51,707 nt of DNA from a virus. Of the stretch, positions 42,412 through 50,800 are shown one piece after another. The notes below the pieces were generated by a model, which was given only the letters and a program-made list of their open reading frames with translations, was not told the origin of the DNA and searched no databases. The DNA is taken from positions 1 to 51,707 of IMG/VR virus record IMGVR_UViG_3300034272_003143; one strand, written 5' to 3'. The position numbers and the translations under genes were made by a program. How positions within the stretch are numbered: the stretch's first letter is position 1; every line of letters starts with the position of its first letter.

Positions 42412-42958
42412 TCCCAACACCGTCATCATTGACCTCGAAAGCACCGGCATCCTCCGTCAGGATCCAAATACCGAGATTGTTCAACTCTGCGCCATCAACA
42501 CCGCGGGACGCCCTATTCTCACGATGATGTTGAAGCCTGACCGGCCCATGTCGGCAGAAGTTCAGGGAATTCACGGCATCACCAACGAAATGGTGGAGGA
42601 CAAACCGTTCTTCCTTCAAGTGGCAAAAATCATCGCCAAATATCTTGAAGGTAGGCATGTGATTGCTTACAATGCTGATTTTGATATTGCTCTTTTGGTT
42701 CATATGTTCCAAAAGTATGGTGAGACGGCGCCTAAATTTGCTGGCGCTTCATGCGCCATGGATCAATATTCAGCATGGGCTGGTGAGTGGTCAAAGAAAA
42801 AGAACGATGTGAAGTGGCAAAAATTGCCAAACCTTAGCGGGATGGCAAGCCACGACGCCCTTAGTGATTGTCTGAGCACCCTCAAAGTAATGCAAAAGAT
42901 GGCGGGCCTTTTTGATGAAGCTGCTCAAAACGCCGATCTTATCGACATCGATTTTTGA
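42353..42958 (+). CDS. DnaQ-like 3'-5' exonuclease
   Basis: 201 residues from TTG 42353; there is no ATG before the first catalytic motif, and TTG at 42320 or 42404 are alternatives. The conserved lead-in AAKQWAIERLADPNTVIIDL argues for 42353 or earlier. DEDD motifs: ExoI DLESTG, ExoII HVIAYNADFDIALL, ExoIII SHDALSDCLST. An HxxxxD arrangement in ExoIII fits the DEDDh group (epsilon-like). Expected role: proofreading or trimming of phage DNA. It overlaps the gene before by about 59 bases. Confidence 0.85.
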   Translation: MDPSAKKSAAKQWAIERLADPNTVIIDLESTGILRQDPNTEIVQLCAINTAGRPILTMMLKPDRPMSAEVQGIHGITNEMVEDKPFFLQVAKIIAKYLEGRHVIAYNADFDIALLVHMFQKYGETAPKFAGASCAMDQYSAWAGEWSKKKNDVKWQKLPNLSGMASHDALSDCLSTLKVMQKMAGLFDEAAQNADLIDIDF

Positions 42959-42961
42959 GCC

Positions 42962-43231
42962 ATGCAAACCAAAATAACCTTTCGCTACTCTGAGACTCAG
43001 GACCTTGAGCCACCATTCGAAGTCGTAATGGATGTTCCTGAGCGCTCTATTGAGGAGATGTGCGAGTATTTTCAGCGATTTCTGGTGGCTTGCGGCTACC
43101 TCTTTGAGGATGGCGAGAACATCCGGTCAGTAAAACGTAAAGAAGAATCGTATTACCCGGGCTGTGGTGGTGATATACTAACATTCAATGAGGACGGTTC
43201 GCCGTTCTGCTACGACTTTGGTAACAAATGA
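42962..43231 (+). CDS. Hypothetical protein
   Basis: 89 residues, three bases after the exonuclease stop. Acidic alpha/beta protein (PFEVVMDVPERSIEEMCEYF) of a size and type common in phage DNA-metabolism blocks; Cys residues at about 36, 47 and 70 are not arranged as a clear metal site. The stop overlaps the thyX start (ATGA). Confidence 0.6.
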   Translation: MQTKITFRYSETQDLEPPFEVVMDVPERSIEEMCEYFQRFLVACGYLFEDGENIRSVKRKEESYYPGCGGDILTFNEDGSPFCYDFGNK

Positions 43232-44046
43232 TGGAAAATAGCAATCCCTGGTTTATCGAAGGCTCCAGCAAGGCCCGCCTCGTTAGTCACACCCCAGATC
43301 CAGAAGCCATGATGGGCTACATCGCCCGTGTGACTTCGAAGGATCAGACCAATCCAAATATCAAAGGTCTTCTGAAATATTGCGCCAAACACGGTCACTG
43401 GTCTGTGTTCGAACAGGCGAGCATGACAGTGGAGGTGGTGACCCCACTGGCCATTGCTGTGCAGCTTTTGCGCCATCGAAGTTTTTGCTTCCAGCAGTTT
43501 TCTGGGCGCTACGAAGATCAGCAGTTCATGAAGAACTACACTGGCGATTTGTCAGCGCATTTCAACCTCTTTTACGTTCCTGAGGAGGCTCGAGTCCAAG
43601 ACGAGAAGAATCGTCAAAACAGCATTCCTACCACCGAGGGGAGTCTCACTGACGCCATGTGGAACACCATGGCAACCACGTACACAGTCGCTCTTCACGC
43701 TTATGAAGACCTCCTCAAGCGAGGGATCGCTAAAGAGATCGCTCGTTTCGTTCTGCCGCAAGGTGTGTATTCTCGAGTCTACGTTACTGGTAGTTGCCGG
43801 AGTTGGATACATTACATTGGTGTTCGCGATGACATCGGGGTTGCTCAGTACGAACACGTCGAACTCGCCCGAGCCTGCAAGCAAGTCTTCGCAGGAGTGT
43901 TTCCAACGGTGTACAACTCACTCGACTGGAGCTACAATACAGAAGTGAATGAAACTGATCGTCTCAAGAAGGAAGTCATCGAACTTCAAGCAGAGATTGC
44001 CACCATCAAAGCAATGAAGAATGACCGTACGAGCACTTCCGACTAG
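43228..44046 (+). CDS. thyX: Flavin-dependent thymidylate synthase ThyX
   Basis: 272 residues, usual length. It makes dTMP from dUMP with FAD, methylene-tetrahydrofolate and NADPH. The signature RHR-x7-S is present as RHRSFCFQQFSGRY (residues 82-95), and the second conserved region reads PQGVYSRVYVTGSCRSWIHY. ATG 43228 overlaps the stop of the gene before; ATG 43231 would also work. The 3' end overlaps the flap-type nuclease gene by 26 bases. ThyX is frequent in cyanophages, where it raises thymidine supply for phage DNA. Confidence 0.96.
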   Translation: MMENSNPWFIEGSSKARLVSHTPDPEAMMGYIARVTSKDQTNPNIKGLLKYCAKHGHWSVFEQASMTVEVVTPLAIAVQLLRHRSFCFQQFSGRYEDQQFMKNYTGDLSAHFNLFYVPEEARVQDEKNRQNSIPTTEGSLTDAMWNTMATTYTVALHAYEDLLKRGIAKEIARFVLPQGVYSRVYVTGSCRSWIHYIGVRDDIGVAQYEHVELARACKQVFAGVFPTVYNSLDWSYNTEVNETDRLKKEVIELQAEIATIKAMKNDRTSTSD

Positions 44047-45004
44047 GACCAAACTGGAAGAGATCTTCGAGCTGGAGCGGACACCTGCTCCTCTCGTTGT
44101 GGTCGATTTCCACGTGTACGCCCACGACATCATGAGGTGGTACACCGATAAGGTGGCCAAACTTGTATCCGAGGAGGTGGCAAAAAAGCTTCTTCGTGCT
44201 GCGTGGGCTGCAAAAATTCAGCGTGGTCCGGACATGTTGCCACGCCATACTTACCGTTACGTTATCGTGGCCGACTCACGCTACCGTGACACTGGCAACT
44301 ACTGGCGTGACAAGTTTATGTCAGATAGTAAAGTAGTGGCGCAAGCGTGGGATAACTACGCTGAGGCTCAGAAAGTTCCGCGTGAGTCTCTGAAGACGAA
44401 CTACAAAGGCACACGTGGCGAGAAGACAGATGACTTCTGGTTGGTGTTCAACGCTGGAATGGATTACTGTCAAGAATACTACGGGGTCTTCACACATGAG
44501 GGGTACGAAGCTGACGACTTCGCGGGTGCTATCTATCGTGCATCGAGGGACAAAACGGGTGAAGTCGTGCAAAAGCGTCAGATACTTCTCTCCACGCTTG
44601 ATCGCGACTGGTCGCAACTTGTCGATGAGTCCCATCGAGTCTACTTTGCGAACACGCGAGTGCCGTTCCCATCAGAAAAAATCCAAGAGCGTTTTGTTGG
44701 TGAGCTGGGTGTTAAAGAACACACTCTACACAAAATGGGTTACGAACTCGATCACCCTAAGAATCTTGCTGAGTATAAGGTCCTACACGGTGACATGGGC
44801 GATAATCTTCCGCCCGGTTCACCTAAATGCCTATTTGATCTATGTGACGCCAACCCTGACTGGAACATCGAGGCGGTATTTCCGGACTTTCCTTCCCTTC
44901 TAGAGACCTTAAACAATCCCGGGGCCAACGACCGTCCCGATCATTACGAGAAGGCACTTCGCGCTTTCGCCGCAATTGGAATTGAGGCTCCCGTTAAATT
45001 GTGA
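44021..45004 (+). CDS. 5'-3' exonuclease / flap-type nuclease
   Basis: 327 residues. Fits the FEN/T4 RNase H superfamily: PLVVVDFHVYAHD (first Asp), YKGTRGEKTDDF, the acidic cluster GYEADDFAGA, STLDRDWSQLVD, and a helix-three-turn-helix-like HGDMGDNLPPGSPK. These hold the acidic residues that bind two metal ions. The role would be removing RNA primers or flaps in lagging-strand synthesis. It overlaps thyX by 26 bases and its stop overlaps the oxygenase start (GTGA). Together with the exonuclease upstream it forms a replication-associated set. Confidence 0.88.
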   Translation: MTVRALPTRTKLEEIFELERTPAPLVVVDFHVYAHDIMRWYTDKVAKLVSEEVAKKLLRAAWAAKIQRGPDMLPRHTYRYVIVADSRYRDTGNYWRDKFMSDSKVVAQAWDNYAEAQKVPRESLKTNYKGTRGEKTDDFWLVFNAGMDYCQEYYGVFTHEGYEADDFAGAIYRASRDKTGEVVQKRQILLSTLDRDWSQLVDESHRVYFANTRVPFPSEKIQERFVGELGVKEHTLHKMGYELDHPKNLAEYKVLHGDMGDNLPPGSPKCLFDLCDANPDWNIEAVFPDFPSLLETLNNPGANDRPDHYEKALRAFAAIGIEAPVKL

Positions 45005-45606
45005 GAAAGGAAATCATTTCAGAATGGATTTACGAGTTTGGCATTAGTGATGAGCTTTTAGAAACAACTCTTTCCATTGTGGATGATCTGGCATACGAGA
45101 ACAATTCAAGGCACGCTGATCAAAGCGAGGATCGATTCCTTCATCTGAGGCCCGAATTGTCGGGTCTCTTCGAGTGGTTCCACTCCTGCCTTAACGAGGC
45201 TGGAACCGATCTCGGACTTAGGCGAAGTGAGTTTAAGATCGTCATGTCATGGGCGAATAAGTCGTCCATTGGCAACGGTCACCACCCCCACACCCACCCG
45301 AACTCCTGGATCTCGGGAATCCTTTATCTAACGAACTCGAATTCCTCAACTCATTTTAGCAAACCCACAATATGGGCAGACATGTCAACTTCTGACGTAT
45401 TGCTGCCAATGAACTTCTCACATAATTTCTACCAGAACAGAACTGAGAAAGGAAAACTCATCTTATTTCCTTCATCGCTTCTTCACTGCGTGAATCCCCA
45501 TCAGTTAGAAAGTGATCGTAAAACCTTGTCATTCGACGCGGTTCCTTGGGGAATTACAGGTGATCCTGAATCGTTGTCGTGGATAGATCTGTCTAAATTG
45601 GGGTAA
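45001..45606 (+). CDS. Putative 2-oxoglutarate/Fe(II) oxygenase
   Basis: 201 residues from GTG 45001. The iron ligands are probably in GHHPHTHPNSWISGILYLTN (HxH..N type) and FPSSLLHCVNPHQ, with the 2-oxoglutarate arginine in SDRKTLSFDAVPWG. This matches the phage-type family of putative 2OG oxygenases that is frequent in cyanophages. Substrate unknown; DNA bases, proteins or sugars are possible. Its stop lies inside GGGTAAAAG, a one-base variant of the GGGTAAAAC element. Confidence 0.85.
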   Translation: MRKEIISEWIYEFGISDELLETTLSIVDDLAYENNSRHADQSEDRFLHLRPELSGLFEWFHSCLNEAGTDLGLRRSEFKIVMSWANKSSIGNGHHPHTHPNSWISGILYLTNSNSSTHFSKPTIWADMSTSDVLLPMNFSHNFYQNRTEKGKLILFPSSLLHCVNPHQLESDRKTLSFDAVPWGITGDPESLSWIDLSKLG

Positions 45607-45609
45607 AAG
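45601..45609 (+). promoter_or_regulatory. Variant element GGGTAAAAG
   Basis: One mismatch; contains the TAA stop of the oxygenase gene and lies 34 bases before ATG 45635. Confidence 0.55.
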
Positions 45610-45634
45610 ATACACAAAGCATAATCAGTCTAGG

Positions 45635-46273
45635 ATGCACAGTCTAGACAGTCAGTATCAGACTCAGGCCTTGCGCGCTGTCCAAACCCTCCTTCAGGGT
45701 TCGGGCGGCATTTTTGCGCGTATTCCTGAGTCATACGCAAAGCATCTCGCTCATAACTATAGTGACGGTTCTATCTCACTGTTGAGCAAAATTGACACCT
45801 TCACATTTTCCCCCGAACTTGAAGATTGGCAGATTGAGGAGGCGATTGAAACGCTTTCGAAAGCGGATCCCGCCGATTGGCCAACTCTCAACGACATAGA
45901 GTCGATCGATCTTGATTCAGTGTACTATGGCGATCGCGGAACGCCTCGCTTCGACAACTTCGAGGATTTTGCTGAAGTGTCGGATATGGAGTATGGAAAT
46001 CGCGTCGCAAAAATGTTCAAAGCGGCGATAGAATCTGTGTTTGGTCAGGAAGTAGACAGTGTCGGTACATCAAAAGGTGAGCCGCCTTCAAAAAATAATC
46101 AGTATTGCAAAGACGGTGATTGTTTTCGTGGGACGTTTGATCATGACGGAAAAAAATTCACTTTTGAGCTTGTAAGAGATGAAAATGATGAGTGGCACTT
46201 GGCCTACAGGCTAGACAAAGCATCGCGAGATAAACTCTTTAAACCCGCAGCTGAAACAAAGAGGAAAAAATAA
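45635..46273 (+). CDS. Hypothetical protein at the head of the tail block
   Basis: 212 residues. N-terminal helical region (QTQALRAVQTLLQGSGGIFA), an acidic middle, and a C-terminal beta part (KNNQYCKDGDCFRGTFDHDG and FTFELVRDENDEWHLAYRLD) with C-x4-C. No family recognised. It opens the unit that leads to the tape measure, with TAATG coupling to the next gene. A tail-assembly helper is plausible but unproven. Confidence 0.6.
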   Translation: MHSLDSQYQTQALRAVQTLLQGSGGIFARIPESYAKHLAHNYSDGSISLLSKIDTFTFSPELEDWQIEEAIETLSKADPADWPTLNDIESIDLDSVYYGDRGTPRFDNFEDFAEVSDMEYGNRVAKMFKAAIESVFGQEVDSVGTSKGEPPSKNNQYCKDGDCFRGTFDHDGKKFTFELVRDENDEWHLAYRLDKASRDKLFKPAAETKRKK

Positions 46274-47010
46274 TGGCACAAAGGTTTAACTCGATAAATG
46301 GAGGCGTTGTTGATAGCGTTATTGCTGGTCTTGGGAACAACGTTTCTACCAACATCCTAAACATTGGAAGCGGGCAAAATGCCAGTTTTGGCATTAATTC
46401 TGTCCTTGGCGGAGTTGTTCAGGACACTACGGGATATTATCTTAACGAAGGACAAAACTATCTTCTCAGCCAACTTGGGTCGACCCTTGGCAACTCGGCA
46501 CAAAGTGCTCTTGTCAACGCTGTTACGACACAAATCGCTACAGCCGGCATCAATCAGGCAATTAGTTTTGTCAGTCAGGTTATCCCAAACCCGTTTCTTG
46601 GCGGCAGCAATGTCACACTGGCAGGACTTGGAGCACAAGCTGCTCGATCAACCATTAGTATTCCAGATAGTGTGGCTTCCCAACTGGAGGATGCTGACTA
46701 TGGCGGTTCAGCCTACACTCTTGAGGATATTGTCTTTACTCTTGTCCCAGCAAATGCAGGTGCCCAAACTCAGCTGCCGCCACAAACTGCACCCACCACT
46801 TCTTGGGATGTTGGGTTTGATGCTGAAGCGTCAAAGTCTATTCCCGCCATTGACGGTTTCAAAACGGTGATCGCCAATGAAGGGTTTGCAAAAGGCCAAA
46901 CTGTGGGCGGTAGAAACTTCGGTGCTGCTTACACCACTCTTGGCGGTAGAGCTTCACAAGTAAAGCCAGTTGGCAGCTCAATTGGTACTCCCATGAAGGT
47001 AAATTGGTGA
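46273..47010 (+). CDS. Tail or baseplate structural protein
   Basis: 245 residues. Repetitive Gly/Asn/Ser/Ala-rich N-terminal half (NGGVVDSVIAGLGNNVSTN; GSTLGNSAQSALVNAVTTQI) resembling self-associating tail proteins; the second half is more ordered (AYTLEDIVFTLVPANAGAQ). Two genes upstream of the tape measure, and shares the low-charge, beta-prone make-up of tail-tube and hub proteins. Exact role not determined. Confidence 0.6.
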   Translation: MAQRFNSINGGVVDSVIAGLGNNVSTNILNIGSGQNASFGINSVLGGVVQDTTGYYLNEGQNYLLSQLGSTLGNSAQSALVNAVTTQIATAGINQAISFVSQVIPNPFLGGSNVTLAGLGAQAARSTISIPDSVASQLEDADYGGSAYTLEDIVFTLVPANAGAQTQLPPQTAPTTSWDVGFDAEASKSIPAIDGFKTVIANEGFAKGQTVGGRNFGAAYTTLGGRASQVKPVGSSIGTPMKVNW

Positions 47011-47888
47011 TGGCACTTAGTTTCTCGGGAATTTCTGCTTCTGACGCTTCGTACGCCAGTCTAAGGAATTACTCACAGGCTGCCGGCATTGGAAACATCA
47101 GCCTAAGTGATGCGGCCAAAAATAAGTTTGATACCGCTGCTATTGCAAGCGACACTCCATTTTCTACATCACCCAATGTTCCTGATTATGGCGGTGATCT
47201 TCTTTCGGCTTCTCCGACATCAAGTAATTCTAGTGCGTGGACATTTATCACTGCTCCACAATCAGTAAACTATAGCGTTTCGTCTGATGTTCAGCGTGTG
47301 GAGATTTTTGGTACAAACGCACCACCTGTGATAGCTGCAGGACGCGGAATGCGTGATCTCACCCTTAGTGAGGCTCTTATGGAGGGGTTTACTTTGGGAA
47401 AGTCTGTTCAGAAGAACCTTGACGACCTTGAAAAATTGATGGACGTAGAGGTCAACTCAGAAAGTGGGTTTGTCAACGTCCCAGTTTACAACGCATTTGC
47501 CGGTGGAAAAGACTACGGTCTGTACATCATTGAACAAATTGAAGTTGACGAGCAAATGAGAGACCTTCAAGGTCGTGCCACACGGGCAATGGTTGGCGTG
47601 TCTTTGAAACAAGTTCCCAAATATCAGGTTGGGACAGGCGTCGATCAGGCAGGAGCATCCACAGGTGGCCAAGCGCTTGACGCTTCAAAGTTCAACACAG
47701 AAGTGGAAAAACAAGGTAAGAACATCGCGAAAAATGCAGCCAACACCCCCGCTGCAGCTGCTCAAAAAATAAGCGGAGTGGATGTCCCTGCTGGAGCCAC
47801 AAACGTTTCCTCTAAGCAACTTGCAAACGGAAAAACACAAGTTAGTTACAGACTTAACGGTGTGAATTATACCAAGCAAGGTTCATAA
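47010..47888 (+). CDS. Tail protein, GpU-like or hub-associated
   Basis: 292 residues from ATG 47010 (TGATG coupling; TTG and GTG lie just upstream in frame). The middle (SSDVQRVEIFGTNAPPVIAA to DYGLYIIEQIEVDEQMRDLQ, then GRATRAMVGVSLKQVPKYQ) has the look of the GpU-type tail family. That family is a tail-tube or completion protein near the baseplate. The C-terminal 80 residues are Ala/Lys-rich and end in a small beta module. It directly precedes the tape measure, which fits. Confidence 0.55.
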   Translation: MALSFSGISASDASYASLRNYSQAAGIGNISLSDAAKNKFDTAAIASDTPFSTSPNVPDYGGDLLSASPTSSNSSAWTFITAPQSVNYSVSSDVQRVEIFGTNAPPVIAAGRGMRDLTLSEALMEGFTLGKSVQKNLDDLEKLMDVEVNSESGFVNVPVYNAFAGGKDYGLYIIEQIEVDEQMRDLQGRATRAMVGVSLKQVPKYQVGTGVDQAGASTGGQALDASKFNTEVEKQGKNIAKNAANTPAAAAQKISGVDVPAGATNVSSKQLANGKTQVSYRLNGVNYTKQGS

Positions 47889-47889
47889 A

Positions 47890-50800
47890 ATGTCACAGAG
47901 CACCCAAACATTCATCCTTGTTGGTGATTTTAAAGACAACATCACGCCAAAGCTGCGCAAGCTAAATCGTGAGCTTACCAAGTTTTCAAAGGATCTTAAC
48001 AAATCTCTTTCGTCGGCGACAAAGGGGATTGATCGTGACTTTGAAAGACTGTCCAAAAATGCCTCAAAGTCATTTGACCAAGTGGGGCGCAATGCCTCCA
48101 AATCCATTTCAGGAATTGAGAAAAGTCTTGATGCGGCAGGAAGAGCAGCAGGAAAGGTCGCTGACAGGGTGTCTCAGATTGGTGAGGGTGTCAAGGGTCT
48201 TGACGGCATCGGCGAATCGCTTGAAGCGGCAGCTCGTGCTGCGGGTCGAGCACAGGATGAGGTCATGGGCATCGGTGAAGCAGCAGGCCGAGCCAACCGT
48301 CAAGCTGACGACTTGATGAACACACTGCTCAAAGCTGAAGGCTTGAGCAAGTTTGGTGATGCGATGGCCCAGGGCTTCAGCCGTGGCATGGGCTCTGTCA
48401 TCGGCATGGCTCAGAAGGGAGCCGGGGTCGTCGCAAAGCTTTTCAAAGACGCAATGGACGATGAGCTCGCCGACATCAAGGCGGCTTCGGGCATCCAGGG
48501 TTCATTTGGAATGGCTGGCTTCAAAGGAGACTTCAGAGACTCCGAGAAGATGTACAAAAAGTACGACCAAGTCGTATCAGAAATGATTCGACAGTCGTCG
48601 GCTCCCACGGCAAAAGTTGTGGAGCTTCAGAGGTACACTCTCGACACCATGGGCCCGCTGATGCTTGCGGCGCAGGGCGTGAAGAAGGGTACCGCGATGA
48701 AGGACATCGATCCCAAAAAGATCGAAGCTTCAGCGACACAGTATGGTCAGTTCTTGGAGAAAGCGGCACTATTCTCCCAAGGAACGGGCTCTGCGGGATT
48801 TCGTGTTGCTGCGGGTATCGAAGGTCTGGTGACTCGAGGGAAAATCGACACCACGATCGACTTCTTCACCGACAACATCATGTTGATGAAGAATCTCGAG
48901 GAAGCTGGATTCGCCGGTCGGGGGATGAAGTCGGCGAAGATGATGACCGCCACAGACGCCCAGAGAATGGCGGCTATGATGGAGGCGTTCAACAAGTCGA
49001 TGTCGAGTGAGTCGACTGCCGCGATGGCGCAAAGTCTCACGGGTTCACTTCAGGGACTCCAAGACACCATCTTTAACCCGTCTGTGGGTATCCTCGGTAT
49101 GTCAGTGACATACTCGAAAGAGGAACAGAAGAAAGCAAACGCCTCGATCAAGAGAATCCAAGACGCTCGAATTGCTGGATACAAGAAAGAACTTGAGAAC
49201 ACTAATACCTCAATTGAACGCAGAAAGCAATTAGAAAACAACATCAAACAGGCGGAAATCACCCGCGACAAACTGATCAATGAAGACAGAATTAGCACCC
49301 CATTCAAAGCGTTCAGTTACGCATTCACTAGCCTTGTCCAGGGTCTCACCAATGCGCTGAACGCCATCGGTCCGGTGTGGACCCAGTTGTCCCTCACCAT
49401 GATCGATGTCACCAACAAGGTGTTCGGTCCTCTCACAGAGACGCTACAAAACGTCGCGTCTGACATGCGTGGTGGGAAATACACGCAAATGGAGGGCTTT
49501 GGCCGCATCCTCGGCGAAATCTTTAAGACGATTGGTGAGATATTTGCTGATTTGGCGAAAATGATCACCGACCCGAACTCCGCAATGGGGAGAGCCCAAT
49601 CAGAGTTCATGAAAGGTTTCATGGATGCTTTTAAGGAACCTGGAAGTCTTGAGAAGGCAAAGAAAGGTTTGACAGACGGCATCAATGCCCTGATCACAAA
49701 ACTCTTCAGTGTTTTGACATCGATCATCACCTCTGAGGCGATGCGCCCGATCGTCATTCCATTCATCGCATTGATGTTTGGACCACCGCTTATCAGCGCA
49801 GTCATTGCTGGGGCTACTCCACTCATCATCAATGCTATTTTGGGGATGTTCACCGGGATCGCCGGTAAAGCCGCCCCAGGAGTGGCTGGTGCTGCTGCAG
49901 CTCGTGGTGGTGGTGGCCTATTGGCTGGTGCTGGTAAGGCACTTGTTGGCAACTTTGGCACCCTAGGGGGAATGGCTCCGAAAGGCGTCGGAAAGGCGGC
50001 GGGTGCCGCGAAGATGAAGGGCATCGGCGTGGCCGCTGCTGGAATGGTTACTTTGGCCACGCACGCTCCTGCTTTGGGCAAGGCTGGAAAAGCGATCATG
50101 AGTATCGGTAAGAAGATCCCTCTGCTGAGTGTTGGCTTCGCTGGTCTCGACTTCATGATGCGAAAGGACAAGGAGGGAGTGGCAAAAGCTGGTGGTGGTG
50201 CTCTCGGTGGTCTCGCTGGTGGTGCTGTTGGTGCGGCGATTGGCACAGCGATTTTGCCGGGCATTGGAACAGCGGTTGGCGGCGTTCTTGGCACAGTTTT
50301 GGGTGACAAGCTTGGAACTGGACTTGGCGGGTTGCTGACAACCACAACTCAGCAACAAAACGCTGCAGCTGACAAACAACTCGCCGCCGCCGCTGAGCAA
50401 CAGCGCGCGGCATCTGAGAGGATGCGCCAGATTGGCATTCAAAATGTCAATCCGGCAGGTGTCGCTGACCCAATGAAGCTCAGTCAGACTATCAAAGCTC
50501 TGGGTCTCGAGGGTGACAAGTCGGTCCAAGCCTACGCAAACGCCACCTACCAAACACGGCAATTCACAGACAGTGCAGCCGCTGCAAAGGACAAACTGTT
50601 TGGGTTGGTGGAAAATCTCAAGGCGATGGGGTATTCCAGCCAACAGATTTGGTCCCAAGCTGATGTCAAAGCAGCAGCTGCCAACTACAATGCTTTGCAA
50701 AGGAAAGCTGGCGAAGCTGCCAAGGCAATGGACACAACGTTCAAAGCCATGCCTCAGACTGCATCGCGTGGAATCATGACGGCGATGTCAAAGATGTCGA

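Noticed and set aside
49317-50345. 342-residue open frame on the minus strand
   Set aside because: It is the antisense of the tape measure gene; composition (Pro/Ala/Ser-rich) is what the opposite strand of Gly/Ala/Lys codons gives, and there is no start signal.
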